Positions 35,195 through 47,124 of a DNA stretch of 64,000 nucleotides are shown piece after piece. A program made the position numbers and the translations under genes. Numbering within the stretch: the first letter of the stretch is position 1; the number at the start of each line of letters is the position of its first letter. Below the pieces are notes generated by a model. It did no database searches. It was not told the DNA's origin and was given only the letters and a program-made list of their open reading frames with translations. Origin of the DNA: Furcasterigmium furcatum (lineage: Eukaryota > Ascomycota > Sordariomycetes > Glomerellales > Plectosphaerellaceae); contig BCIA01000003.1 of assembly GCA_001599815.1 (NCBI GenBank), positions 5,906,798-5,970,797 of the forward strand, given 5' to 3'.

Positions 35195-36638
35195 CTACGG
35201 CCGGGCATGGTATCCGACAGATGAGTTCCGCTTCCCCGTTTCAACTTCAAAGGTCGTGCTGACCAAGATGCCGCTGGTCTTGTCTTCCGACACCGAGCTC
35301 GGCGCGGGTACCATCAGGCCCGCTTCCTTGACGAGCTCATCTTCCGAATCGTTTGCCTTGTGCTGGGTGCCACCGATGATATTGGTGGTGACACGGCTCT
35401 GGTGTGTTCGCTGGGACTGGCGGTGGCCAGCGGAGGAGAGTTCGTAGTGACCATAGTTGGAGTTGCTCGCAGCGGTCGAGCTGTGGCCGAGGATGAGGGT
35501 TCGCAGAGCTGAGGACGGGATGTCAGCTTAGTGTCACTGATGATGATCAAGGTAGAGAACAGGGAAACTAACGTGGGAGGCAGGTGGCGATGACGGCGAC
35601 GGCCGTCTCGACCATGGACACGGTGCAGGTCAGCATAGTCTCATTGCGCTTCGAGTAGTATGCCCGAATAACTAGAAGGTCGAGGAGGTCAGAGAGCGCG
35701 TCTGAGAAACAGGGGGACAAGACCGCATACTGCTCGCGATGACGACTAGGAAACCAAGCCCGAAGATAGCGGCGACGCCTAGCTTCTGCTTCAGCTTCAT
35801 CTGGAGATTGAGGACCATCGAGATGGGCAAGCTTATGACTGATTTGATCAGCAGTGAAAACTGTACTAGAAAGCGTCCTACTTACTGAAAACGTCGGTTC
35901 CAATGTTCACTACACATGTGGAGTCAGTTGCCTCTCGAACCAGAAGGTGGTGACCGTGTAGCACTTACAGAGAATTGTTAACCAGTAATTGGTCTCGGCG
36001 GCCGCTGGGTCACATTGGTCTGCGGGTTGTCAGTCGTATTCGTTGTAGAAGAACCTCCATGCTCACAGTTCGGATCCTGGGACCACCTCTTGTCGTGCGG
36101 GAAACACTGGAAGATGATGTGGAAGAAGATGGTCGACCAGGAGACGACGAGGATGCCAAGTGCGACGTTGTAGATGGTCTGCAGCTTGGTGCCGGGCGCG
36201 GCGAGCCTCTTGTAGAAGAGCACTAGGGCGATCTTAATGGCCCAGAGCGACGAGATGTAGAGGATCGAGCCGGGCACAATCATCTGTCCGGTCAGCCACG
36301 ACACTCGGTTGACTGAACATCCCAGGTGTCTACCTTCATGATCTGGATAAAGTCCTCCTGGCTCGCGCTCGGAATGTCGGCCATTCCCAGGTTCCACATG
36401 TGCTGCTGTATAATGAGGTCGCCGATGAGGCAGCACGTCGCTAGGATGATGAGGCCATCGTCGACCGCCAGGGCGCCGAACTTGCGGATGCGCACCCACA
36501 GCCGCGCGGCCAGGAAGAGGACCGCGACGACTGTGCAGATGTACCAGGAGATCTGCGTCCAGTCAATACGTTAGTCGAAAATGTCTTGCTCTGGAATAGT
36601 AGCGCCCGACATACAACTTGCCCCTTGCCCTCGGCCAT
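35195..36638 (-). CDS. Pth11-like / rhodopsin-domain seven-helix membrane protein
   Basis: A fungal integral membrane protein of the SAT4/Pth11 (rhodopsin-like) family. The first exon MAEGKGQV leads across an intron to ISWYICTVVAVLFLAARLWVRI, then DDGLIILATCCLIGD and MIVPGSILYISSLWAIKIALVLFYKRLA, all family blocks (helix, loop with DD, 'K.s.l.fy.rl'). Next come a pair of Cys around FQCFPHDKRWSQDPN and QCDPAAAETNYWLTIL, joined by an intron, and then NIGTDVF followed across another intron by SLPISMVLNLQMKLKQKLGVAAIFGLGFLV. The soluble tail is Ser/Thr-rich and ends ...GYHARP. At least six introns are needed. Members sense surface or host signals in some plant pathogens; the ligand here is unknown. 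No extracellular CFEM domain is present. Confidence 0.78.
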
Positions 36639-37765
36639 TGCGACTCTGACTCTGGGGGTATCTGCCCGAGATTTGCTGTGCTGTGCTGTACAAAAGTCCC
36701 AAGTTCAGGAACCGCAAGACCGGGTGGGGGCTGTCCTGGTCTTATTCCTCGATATCGAAGCAGCCAGACCCCTGTCACACCAGCCAGGACTTGGGTATCT
36801 CTTCCTTTCCAGGTCACCCCTATCTTGGAACCTTAGGTCCCTCAGGTGGACTTCCGTCTTGCAACGGCTGCAGCGGGCGGGTAGACGGCACCACCGTTCA
36901 TACGCGCCACTAAATTCGCGCCCCAAAAGACGGGCCTTTTGAGGCAGGAATAGTCGGCGGACTTTGTCATGGAATGGCGCATTACCCACCGACGGGTCGG
37001 GCGAGCAGGGAATAAGCTTGCAGGGTTCGGTAAATACTGTGTAAGGAGAGGATGTATGACTCGTGCCACGAGGGACCGCAAAAACAGCGTCTAAGCGTGG
37101 CCAGGTTGTGGCTGATCAGTAGGAGAGAGACATCGCATCAGTTTTCATCGTCATATAGGAACGGGAGGGGGCGGATTGACAGGACTTTGGTCGCCCTTTC
37201 AGGGATATTCGACGCTCAGGGGCAGTTCAGGGGCTGGCGGACCTTCAAGCCTCAATCTCGACCGGCTGAGCTGGCCGGCGTCACTGGCTGCAGTCAGTCG
37301 CTAGCATCGCCTAGCGGTTGGCCGATCGATGATCCGGCACCTTCGGGCATTATGCCTTTGAGAACGGTGTGGAGTCTACCCCCTAATTGCCACGGAGACT
37401 CGGACTATTTCCATCGCCAAGCGAGGAAGTTCTGCTATGCGCAGATCCATCCCAGAACAGTGTTGCAGAGGGCTCAGAACGGCTGATACTACCTTGGAGG
37501 TCATCCACATGGGTGATGCCCGCAGTCCCAGACTGCGCATGTCTAATGAGACCCAAAATCCCAAAAGGAGTTACTGTCCGCAGAGCCGTCTACAGGACAC
37601 GTACCGGCATCACTAGTTCGTCGCCTCCTCGAACCACCGACGTAAATTAAACCGACCCACACGAATCGGACATACATATGCGGCCTCCGCCTTTACGTGG
37701 GTGGAAAAGCCTGCGGCCTGATCTCTACCCATCATCTCAACAAGGCGTGCATACTCGCAAGAATC
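36639..37765. other. Divergent intergenic region
   Basis: About 1.1 kb between the Pth11-like gene and the carboxylesterase gene, which are transcribed away from each other. No gene, RNA or repeat could be supported. Short open frames on both strands overlap without family resemblance. Confidence 0.5.
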
Positions 37766-39477
37766 ATGGGAATCTGCATTGCGTGGGAGCGAACGGTAGC
37801 CATTCTGGCCGTTGTGTCCGGCCTCGTTCGGCCCGTGACGGCCGCTGACTGTGCCGGCGCCGAGAGCCCCCAGGTTTCCATCTCCCAGGGCGTTGTCCAT
37901 GGGTTCCATGATGCCCACTGCAACGCAGTCTACCTTGGCGTTCCCTTCGCACAGACAACCGGCGGCGCGAATCGCTGGCGGCCGCCTCAGGATCTCCCGA
38001 CGTCGGGATCGGCGTTCCATGCCGTCGCCTACGGACCTACCTGTCCCCAGGCCATCTCCAGCGACCTCTTCACCCGCCAGGACGAGGACTGCCTCAACCT
38101 GAACATATGGGCCCCGGCCGGCGCGGAGAACCTTCCGGTATGTACATCGGGCGCAGACGGTGTGCTTGATGGCGTGTTCACTGACAGCTCCCAGGTCTTC
38201 GTGTACATGTACGGCGGCGCCATGGTAACGGGTTCGAACAGTAATCCGCAGATCCAGGGCAGTAACTTCGCCCGCAACGGCGTTGTCTACGTCAACTTCA
38301 ACACGCGTGAGAGCATCTTCGCCTCGCCGCACTCGTCGGAGCTCAAGGACGCACACCCGTCCGGGTCTCAGAACTTTGGCATTCTCGACGTCGACAAGGC
38401 CCTCGACTGGGTGCGCGAGAACATCAAAGGTCAGTTAGCCTGCTCGTTTCGCGTCAACTTTGTCGCTGACCAGATGCAGACTTCGGTGGTAACCCCGACC
38501 ACGTCGTCTTTGGCGGCCACTCGTCCGGCTCCGTCCAGGTCGATCACTACCTATGGAATCACCCCGACACCTGGCTCAAGGGCGCTGTCCAGATGAGTGC
38601 CAACGCCATCTCCGGCCCGGCCTATGCCCCCATCGACGAGGCCCTCAACGTCGTCGCTGCAGAGGTCAACTGCCCCGGCGCCGGCGCCGGCCAGCTCGAC
38701 TGCCTCCGCGACGTCGACGCTCTGACCTTCCAGACGACCACCTTCAACTCGACCTATAACACCTGGTTCACCCCCGTCATCGACAACATCACCCGCCACT
38801 CTGACTACGCCGCCCGCTTCAAGGCTGGGGCCTACGCCTCCCACGTACCCCTCCTGTCCGGCACCTCGGACGGCGAGGGCACAATCTTCAGTCTCGTCTA
38901 CGGCTTCGAGAACACCGATTTCGCCTCGTGGATCAATACCTTCGACGCGGACAGCGCCCACATCCCCGACTGCGCCCTGACCGCCGCCTACCCTGCCGCC
39001 GACTTCGCCAGCGAGTCCCTCCGAAGCGGTGCCCAGTACGGCGACGCCCGCTTTAACTGCCCCGTCGATTACTTCACCGACATGCGCAGTGAAGAGCAGG
39101 ATACGTGGACCTACCGCTTCTTCGGCGCGTATGACAATGTCGTCGGCCCGCCCGGCACGGCGCCCACCCACGGCACCGAGGTGCCATTCTTCCACGGCGG
39201 AAACGAGTGCTTTAGTGCCCTCTCGGGTGTCATGCCCGCACAGCAGGCTCTGGCCGACTCGATTCATAGCTGGTTTGTAGAGTGGATTAAGAACCCGGCT
39301 GCCGGCCCCGGCTGGGACCCCGTAACGCGAAGGTCGGGACCGCTGGTTAAGCTCGGCGTTCCGGGGGACGAGCTCTCGCGAATTAAGGGCAAGACGGGGG
39401 AGTTTAACGCCCGTTGCCAAAAGGTATATAACCCTAGGTCTCTAAAGTATCCCATCGTGCAATCCCCGATAGTATAG
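37766..39477 (+). CDS. Secreted type-B carboxylesterase / lipase
   Basis: An alpha/beta-hydrolase ester hydrolase of the carboxylesterase B family. The start at 37766 gives MGICIAWERTVAILAVVSGL, a signal peptide; a longer in-frame start at 37697 would bury it. The protein continues with the N-terminal block GVVHGFHDAHCNAVYLGVPFAQ and the disulfide-type motif EDCLNLNIWAP. Intron one joins ENLP to VFVYMYGGAMVTGS, the oxyanion region. QNFGILDVDKALDWVRENI follows, and intron two ends before FGGNPDHVVFGGHSSG. The nucleophile is Ser 38521-38523, and the usual GESAG here reads GHSSG. Acid and His regions are TSDGEGTIF and PTHGTEVPFFHG. The length of about 545 residues is normal. It lies between two Pth11-like genes. 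Confidence 0.85.
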
Positions 39478-39677
39478 ACTTTACTATTATTAGTATTTAA
39501 TACTATATAAAGATAGTTATAAAAGAACCGCTCTCATACCGTATTTCTTAAGCTACAAAGCTTTAATCGCTAAGTGCCTACGCTACCAACGACTGCACGC
39601 TGTTAAGTAACGAGTAGCGAAGCTGGGTAATATCGCCGGTCTTTCTTGTATTTACTCTATTGGCAGTTCATGGATGC

Positions 39678-41051
39678 TCAGACTGTGTGATGACCGATAT
39701 CGAAATTTACCGGCCGACTTGCCTGGGTCGACGGGCTAGAGACTGAAGCTGGGCTTGTTTCGAAGGGCCCAGGTTCCCTCAGAGAGACGAGGCTGACATC
39801 ATATTGCTGGACATGCGGCCTTTTCTTCCGAGTGCGCGGAGAATTGGCTGCAACCGATGATTCGTTTGTCTTGCATCGTTCAAACAAAATGTTCGCGGCC
39901 GGGAAGCACGAACATATAAAGCCGACTGTGAGCTCAATCATCCTGCAGAAGTGATATGTTAGCTCGCCTAAACCAGAAGTTGTTGGGCTTGGAGGGCCTG
40001 GGGCTCACACGCTTATGACTTGGGCGACAAAGTCATACGTGACGTCGGTTGAGTGTACAAACTTTATGGCCAAATACAGACGGAAGACTGTCGATGCAGT
40101 CGCAATCCCTCCGGCACCAAGCAAAAAAACAATCTTGACTTTCTTTCGCAACGGCTGGCGCAGCGGCCAGATTAGCCAAATCGGCGCGACCAGGATGATA
40201 ATGTCGGTTATGATAGCCAGCGAAATGTCGGCAATGAAGATCTTTCGCTGATTGAGGCATGTTCCTGGCACATCGGCGTCCCAGAAGGCCCTGATGGGAT
40301 TGCAGATTAAGATTTTGGGAATCTCAATCGGGATATAGGCAACCAGGAGGCCGAAAATGAAGACGTAAATGCCCCTGGCGACGGACTCTTTAACGGCAAA
40401 GACGCGAGCAATGACCAATAGGAGGGTGACTTTGATAAAGTACGCAGCCGGGCAGTAGATGATTGATCCGGCATAGAGCCACTGTGGAACGAGATGATAT
40501 GTGAATACCCAGGCTTCTCAAAAGTGTTGATCCAGACTTACCTTGAGGAATTGCGAGTACGCGTCTGGTGAGACGTCCCATGCGTGGTGGCCCGCTCCAT
40601 ACTGAATCACTTGATCATAGTCCGATCAGCTGGATGAGGCTCTCCTGTGGCAATCGCGGTAGCAGGACGGCGGACTTACGGACATAAATGGTGGCCGAAT
40701 ACAGCAAGAGTAAAACCTGCGGTTAGATGTGAGCAATCGAATGAGAGAGGCTTGGTACTGCGGCGCGCCATACGAAACCGACCACAAAGGTTACTAGGAT
40801 GATACGTCAGCCTCTCAATGTTTCCTACTGTTTGTTAAGGTCACATCGAACATACCATCTTCGGCGAGGATCTTTCGCGTCACCCAGAACTTGACGTACA
40901 TGCGGGTAAAGAAGAAGAAGATCGCAAGCACATTGCATATGATGACCCACGCCAACAGCAGCGTCCTCCTGGCGTCAGGGGGATCGTCCAGGGCTGGTGT
41001 GACACCAGCGGGAGGTGGAATGGCCCCTGGATAGCTCGGTTCGGCGCTCAT
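39678..41051 (-). CDS. Second Pth11-like / rhodopsin-domain membrane protein
   Basis: Another protein of the fungal rhodopsin-like family. MSAEPSYPGAIPPPAG leads to helix one (TLLLAWVIICNVLAIFFFFTRMYVKF). Later exons give IPIEIPKILICNPIRAFWDADVPGTCLNQRKIFIADISLAIITD, the family's Cys-containing loop and helix, then LIWPLRQPLRKKVKIVFLLGAGGIATASTVFRLYL. An intron with donor GTGAGC near 40,004 and acceptor CTGCAG near 39,945 joins VAQVISV to MIELTVGFICSCFPA, the last helix. The tail ends ...NFDIGHHTV at 39678. An alternative in-frame start lies at 41159. The exons between about 40,480 and 40,860 are short and their borders are uncertain. The ligand is unknown. Confidence 0.7.
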
Positions 41052-42098
41052 TTCTGCAGTGCCACCGAAGGATCGAACCCTACCGGGTGTATCATTGGCA
41101 GGGGACGGCGTTTTCTTTTTTATAAAGAATGGTGGGAAACGACGTGAGGGGAGAGTCATGGTTTCTTAAAAATAGCTAAATCAGCCACCGGTGACAGCCG
41201 TCAAACAGCTCACCTCGCACTTGCCTGCGAGATAATCAAGGGGCTTGAAAACGAAAAAACCTTAAGCTTTTTGTAACTGTAATTTCACGAGTCATTCCAG
41301 CGTTTGGTAGGCGCTGGGCGCGCCCTATGAAACAGAACTCTTGCCAACATTTGAGAATGCAGCCCACAACTTTTTCGGTGGGGAACTTCGTTGTGACTGA
41401 CGACGACCTCTTGCAAACATCTCCTTGTGGCGTTCTGCCTACACCCACGCCGTTCCTAGTGCAGTAGAGACACCGGGGAAAAGCCTTGGATTCGGTAGAT
41501 GGCGCATTTAGAGCGGGCGCCTGATGCTCGTTGTTACGGATTACTGGGAGATTAAAGTTCATATGGCACAAGCCATGAGCTGAGCTGGCAAGCTGGCTGG
41601 GTAGTCCGTGCGCTAGCCACCGAACGGTGGTGTGAACTGCCGAGGAGATCCACCCTACTAGAGCCTTCTCGGGGTTAACACCGGAGAAGTGAGGCTAATC
41701 ACAGGATAGCCTGTTCAAGCTGCAGGCGGTCGCTGAAGTCCAGACAAGTCTGTGATGACGACTTGGATGGTGGAGACATGTTATACGGGGGACGGACCCG
41801 GCTCACTTCCGCGGATAAACGTCGGTCGCGCGTGAGGATCAAGTCCCAGCAGCTGCCAGTTATCCGCTCATCAGGGGGAATGCCAGGACAGGGGTACATG
41901 CCGAGCAAACAAAATCGACCAATTCAGAAGGTATGCCGAGCTAACGATCACCTATTCTCATCAGTTCTTCCCGCTCATCCAGAACGATGACTTCTCAAAA
42001 GCTCAATAATTATTTTACTATTGAACGAGACAGGAAAAAAGCACGGGAAAGATCATAACCTCTTCCAGTCAACCCAACAGAAGCTATCGCGTCACAAC
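41052..42098. other. Divergent intergenic region
   Basis: About 1 kb between the Pth11-like gene and the isomerase-like gene. Overlapping short frames only; no recognised product. A CT-poor, AT-rich patch precedes the isomerase start. Confidence 0.45.
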
Positions 42099-43088
42099 AT
42101 GGCACCAATCCTCCTACCCTCAAACCAACCCCCAGACCGCTTCTACAAAGGAGGTGCTCAAATTGCAGCCTTTCGATCTGAACCACCATGTGGCCCACGC
42201 CAGCCAGAGGACTGGGTGGCGTCAATGACCAGTTGCCGCGGCTGCCAGTCAAGCAAGATTGGTATGACAACCTTGCCCGATGGAAGACTCCTCGCCGACG
42301 CCATTCACGTCAATCCCAAGCACTGGTTGGGGAAAGAACATATCGAGAGACACGGGGTGGACACGAAGCTCCTACTTAAGCTTCTTGATGCGGGACAGCG
42401 TCTGCCTGTCCACGCCCATCCTCACGCGGACTGGGCAAAGAAGCATGTTGGTGCCAGCCACGGCAAGGCAGAAGCATGGTATATCCTCACGCCAGGCGAA
42501 ATCCACCTTGGCTTGAAAGAGGATGTGACCTCTGAGGAGCTCCTCGAGATTGTCAACACGCAGAATATCGCCGCGATACTACAGAAGATGCACCGGATCC
42601 CCGTGCAGCCGCATCAGGTCGTCTACGTCCCGCCTGGAACATTGCACGCCATCGGACAGGGGATTTTCATGGTTGAATTGCAGGAGCCAGAAGATCTCTC
42701 CATCTTGGTGGAATGGCAAGGTTTTGAGATTGACGGGAGAGTTGATGGTCATTTGGGATTAGGATTCCCCATTGCACTTACAGCCGTTGACCGTCAGGCG
42801 AGAAGCTGGGAGTACATGGCTAGACTGGTAACCACGGCATCCCATGGCTCAGTCGTGGCGAAAGAAGCAGACGAGTACTTTTTGCTGGAGCGCGTTCAAG
42901 TCTCTGGGCCGAAAAGGTGCCGCCGAGGCTTCGCCATTGTTGTGGTACTAGATGGCGATCTGACGATGATGGTCAAGGACGAACGTCTGGCCTTGAAGAA
43001 GGGCAGCACTGTAGTGGTGCCACATGAGGACGGCGATATCCAATTCGATGGCTCCGGAGACGTTTTGATTGCAAGGCCACCCCAGTAG
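42099..43088 (+). CDS. Class I mannose-6-phosphate isomerase-like protein (short, ManA type)
   Basis: A cupin-fold zinc enzyme that interconverts mannose 6-phosphate and fructose 6-phosphate. The short type is common in bacteria and found in some fungi. The zinc-site residues are visible: His pair in LPVHAHPHADWAK, Glu in HGKAEAWYIL and His in VPPGTLHAIGQG. The second cupin-like half ends ...GDVLIARPPQ. It is a single exon of 329 residues from the chosen ATG; an in-frame ATG at 42021 would add 26 residues with no family resemblance. It is shorter than the housekeeping eukaryotic isomerase (about 400-450). Its neighbours are a beta-mannosidase, a sugar porter and a Zn2Cys6 regulator, which suggests mannoside use. 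Confidence 0.78.
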   Translation: MAPILLPSNQPPDRFYKGGAQIAAFRSEPPCGPRQPEDWVASMTSCRGCQSSKIGMTTLPDGRLLADAIHVNPKHWLGKEHIERHGVDTKLLLKLLDAGQRLPVHAHPHADWAKKHVGASHGKAEAWYILTPGEIHLGLKEDVTSEELLEIVNTQNIAAILQKMHRIPVQPHQVVYVPPGTLHAIGQGIFMVELQEPEDLSILVEWQGFEIDGRVDGHLGLGFPIALTAVDRQARSWEYMARLVTTASHGSVVAKEADEYFLLERVQVSGPKRCRRGFAIVVVLDGDLTMMVKDERLALKKGSTVVVPHEDGDIQFDGSGDVLIARPPQ

Positions 43089-43639
43089 GTAGTTTAGCAA
43101 TATCGGGGTCTACACTCTCCTCCTAACCCTAAGTCACATTGTCAGGAAATAGAAGTGTGTTATTCACCAGTTCTGGACATGAAAAACACCAACATAGGGG
43201 GGAAATCATCCAAGGGCAGCCCGAAAATCCTCGTATGGACTGGTACTACTAGTGTCGGATGCTTAGAGGTACATTGACTTGACTTCATCAGGCACGTCCC
43301 GGTCTCACACCAGATGCCCTCAACTGCGAGGCAATGGAGATGACCTCTTGATCGTCCCCAACCCACCTGTTTAGCACATACGACCATACCCACTGGAAAA
43401 CACGGGATCCCGTCCGCTCTCCCCTCGTTAAACAAGTGAGGGCCGGAGTAGTAGTCGGGTCGGTGACGACCGGCGAATTCCCGGTGTTGTATGTTCTTTT
43501 TTGGTGTACTTCAATTTTACACTGTCCGGAGTTACCGTCAACCAAATGTGACTAGAAACACAGTTTAGTCATCCTATGTATGCCACAAATAGCCTGAGAG
43601 TCACCGTCCGACACAAGGAGCTACATGGTGTGACCGTTT
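43089..43639. other. Convergent intergenic region, no gene seen
   Basis: About 550 bases between the 3' ends of the isomerase-like and beta-mannosidase genes. No coding, RNA or repeat feature can be supported. Confidence 0.5.
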
Positions 43640-46388
43640 TTACTGGCCATAGTGCCTTTCCTCTAAAATCACACCACCCGGAGGCAGTTCAACGCCAGCC
43701 TTCAATTGGATCGTAATCACTTGTTCATCGCCCGGAACGAGGTCTAGACAGTTGTTATCAAAGGAAACAGCGTCCGCAAACTCGTCGTTGTCATCGCCAG
43801 CAACAGACAACTCGACGGCTTTGGCTACGCCACCGCTAACACCCACCGCCCATGACAGACCATCGTCCAAAGACCGCAGCGTCACGGTGGCGCCGCTGTA
43901 GTCTTGGTGGCGGAGCGGCTGCGGAAACTCGGTGTACCGGGCCAGGACTTGCCCTGATCCGCGATCCAGCAAGCGGATGTGCACGACCAGACTGGTGGGG
44001 GTATTCTGATGAGAGGCCGGAAACAGAGCCGTATCCAGCTCAGTGGAGCGGTTGGGCGGAAGTCTCACCGGCGTGGTGGTGCGGTGGACATGTACACCAT
44101 CAGCCACGCCGACGAAGGTGACCTCAAGATCTCCGTCGACGGGAGCGAGGCCGAGGTTCGATGCCCATAGCTCTACATGCGTCTGGCGCTCGACGTCGAC
44201 GTGCGTGAACTCGTTGGAGCGTGTCTCCTTCACACGGCGCGTGGCACCGACGAGCAGGGGTGCGTAGTTGCGTTTGGAGATGTAGTATGCCAGCTTTGGG
44301 CGGAGTAGGCTGTCGACCAGCGACCAGCTGGCTGCCGGGAAGCAGTCGTTGAGCTGCCATATGAGACAGCCCGCGCACTCCTCGCGGCCGGGACCGCGCC
44401 AGAGTCGGCGGAATGCACGCAGACTGTAGTCCGTCGACTCGGCCTGGATGACCTGTGTCGCAAAGCTATACGAAGCTAGGTCGTTGTCATGACGAAGGTT
44501 GTCGACCAGGTACATGGAAAGGGTTCGCTGATCCTCGGGCGCCATGTACCACGCATCCATCGTCTCCGACTGAGGATAGCGCTCGGCCGGGTTGGTGATG
44601 AGCGCGTTGATAGTTCGCCTGCCAGGGAGCGACTTCATTCCAAACTCGCTGACGAAGCGACCCGTCAGCTTCTCGTAATCCTGGTATGGGAACCGAGGCT
44701 GGTCCGCCATCCAGACCTGCCAGGAGTGAATATCGCCGACGGTGGGATCGTTCGAGTAGGATCCGCCGAAAGGACTGGAAAGGTGGTAAGGAACCCGAGG
44801 GGACAGCTTCTCTGCCACTTCCTTCAGAGTGACTTCATAATAGTACCTCCCCGGGAAGTTTGACTCGACCCAGTTCTCGGGGTTGTCGTCGTTCATGTCG
44901 TACTCGAGCTTGTGTATCTCGGCGAACATGTAGTCTTCGTTGTTCCCGCACCACAGGACAATGCAAGGGTGATGTCGAATGCGGCGAGTGTTGTACTCCG
45001 CTTCAGCTTCGATAGACTTCAACAAGTAGCCGTGGAACGGATAAACACCGCAACCGAGCATGTAATCCTGCCAGATGAGGATACCGAACTCATCGCAAAT
45101 ATCGTAGAAGGCTTCGTCCTCGTAAATGCCGCCTCCCCATACGCGGATCATGTTCTGGTTGCCTTTTGCGGCCAGCGTCAACCAGTCGCGGTATCGCTGC
45201 GTCGTCATGCGCGGCAAGAACACGTCGGGAGGGATCCAGTCAGTGCCTTGAGAGTAGATCGGAATGTTGTTGACGCGGAAGAAAAAGCTGAGTCCTTTCT
45301 GTCCAGGGATGGGTCGCTGGACGAGCTCACTCAGTCGGAGGCCGGTTCGCTTGGAAACGGTATGGAGGCTTCCTCCCACAGTGGCTTTTACCGTGTAAAG
45401 AGGTTGGTCTCCGTAGCCCAGAGGATACCACAGACGGGGCTCGTTGACATTGAAACGATAAGGCTGGCCAGCCTGAACGGTCCCTCGGGCGATGCTCTGC
45501 CCTGCAGGGTCGCAGAGCTCCACGACGCAGTCGGTGCCACTCTCGTTTCCGCCCTCTACCTCAACTGTGATGGTGACCAAAGCCGACTCGAGGTTGTCGG
45601 CTACTTCGACGTCGATGCCGAGATCGGAGATTCGAGTAGTGAAGGTCTCGAGGTAGACAGGCTTCCATGGCCCTGCGGTGAGGAGCGTCGGCCCCCTGCG
45701 TTGCGTCGGTCAGTCGGATTCGGATGAATACTTTTCAAGAATAGGGCGGCTCACCAATCCCAGCCATAGTGACATGGTACCTTGCGAGTATTCATTCGAG
45801 ACGAGTCTCCGTTCCAGAACTTGTTCTTGAATCCTTGATCCTTCTCTAGTTGCTTTAAGAGAATCATCAGCTGCACATCGCAGATATGGCAGCCTGGTGG
45901 AGAACTCAGAAGAGACTTACCTTGCCGACCAGAAAGGTTGACTCGAAATACAGCTCCAGCTCGTTGGGCCCGGTGCGAATCCTGTCCGTGACATCGACGC
46001 GCCACTCCAGATACATGTTATCAGTTTTGAGAAGCTGGTCTCCGTTGAGACTAACACGGCAATGAGTGTCCAGACCCTCAAACACGAGCACGTGACGCAC
46101 GTCTTCGCTGCCGTTGCTTTTGGTGCTGATGACTTCGGTCGTGTCGAACGTGGTGCTGTAGATCCATTCTCTCTCGCCGACCCATTGCACATCTCGAGCA
46201 TTGAGATCCTTCGTGGGATCGGGGATGAGTCCATGGTGCATCAGATCGAGATGTGTGACTGTTGGGAACTGCGAGACGGAGCGAAATGGCTGCTCCGAGT
46301 CGGCCTGTCGGAAGGACCATCCCTTCTCGAGCAATCGGCGCGAGTGAGGCGTGCCGGACATGACGGGAGTGACAAGAGAGGTGACCAT
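43640..46388 (-). CDS. Intracellular beta-mannosidase, glycoside hydrolase family 2
   Basis: Releases mannose from the non-reducing end of beta-mannosides. The N-terminus (MVTSLVTPVMSGTPHSRRLLEKGWSFRQAD) has no signal peptide, so the enzyme is expected in the cytosol like the B-type fungal beta-mannosidases. The jelly-roll domain contains VFEGLDTHCRVSLNGDQLLKTDNMYLEWRVDVT. Intron one follows TFLVGK-type sequence near 45,919, and the next exon carries VPCHYGWDW. The TIM-barrel has the acid/base WCGNNED (Glu codon 44936-44938) and the nucleophile FVSEFGMKSLP (Glu codon 44645-44647). C-terminal beta domains end ...VILEERHYGQ. The length of about 850-870 residues fits. It is divergent from the sugar porter gene, which suggests co-expression. 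Confidence 0.9.
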
Positions 46389-47124
46389 GGAGGCGATGTT
46401 CTGACGCTCTAGTGATAAAGAGCGGTACTAGTAGGTGCTTTCAGACTGTCAAGATTATCCCAGGGCAGCCAGTTATTTATGCGGTCTTGACGTGGGGTTG
46501 GGCGACTCCAGAGGAGAGTCCGAGAACTGCCAGCCAGCAAAGGATGTGCGACATGCACTGCCCAGACATGACGACGCGCAATCCAGTCCCCGGAGTCGAG
46601 AGTTCAGTAAGTTGGGCCATTGAGCCATTTCTTCCGCTTTTCAGCCTCCTCGTGCCATTGCTAATGGTATCTCAGGTCCTCTTCGGTAAGTTACCCCATA
46701 AGTAGAAGTCTCCATTCTCGGCACGCTCGGCAAACCTGCTACTCGAGCAGAGGCAACTCTGGCTCGGCAAACTTTCCCAATACGACTTAACCGTGATTCT
46801 TAGTGCGTGTGGATGACTTGAGGATCCCCCCCACACCGCTAAACCTGCCTCTTTTGGCAGCTCACGACCGCCCCGCAACCCCGGAGCACGCCGGCCCGGA
46901 GTCGGAGCAAATTGTGGTGAGAGCTGTCTATCCCCAGACTCCAGGTTTGTTCTCCGCCATATAGAGAGTCGATCTATATTAAATTGGGCCATGAACCGCT
47001 GTTTTGGATCCGGGGAAATCTCGACTACAGTCGGGTCCAGTCAACTCTCTTGTCTGAATCCTTAGAATCTTCTCTTCCTCCTGTGACCTCAGGCGACGCC
47101 GCAGCTCCCGCACCGTCCTCTCAC
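46389..47124. promoter_or_regulatory. Divergent promoter of beta-mannosidase and sugar porter, with a CGG-N6-CCG site
   Basis: About 740 bases between two head-to-head genes. CGGAGCACGCCG at 46882-46893 is an inverted CGG-N6-CCG, a possible target of the nearby Zn2Cys6 regulator. Its spacer differs fully from that of the branched-chain cluster sites. Confidence 0.4.

Noticed and set aside
38551..39420. A 289-codon minus-strand frame rich in Val, Gly and Glu
   Set aside because: It is antisense to the carboxylesterase, a common artefact of GC-rich codon use.
44912..45727. A 271-codon plus-strand frame
   Set aside because: It is antisense to the beta-mannosidase barrel, which has both catalytic Glu motifs.
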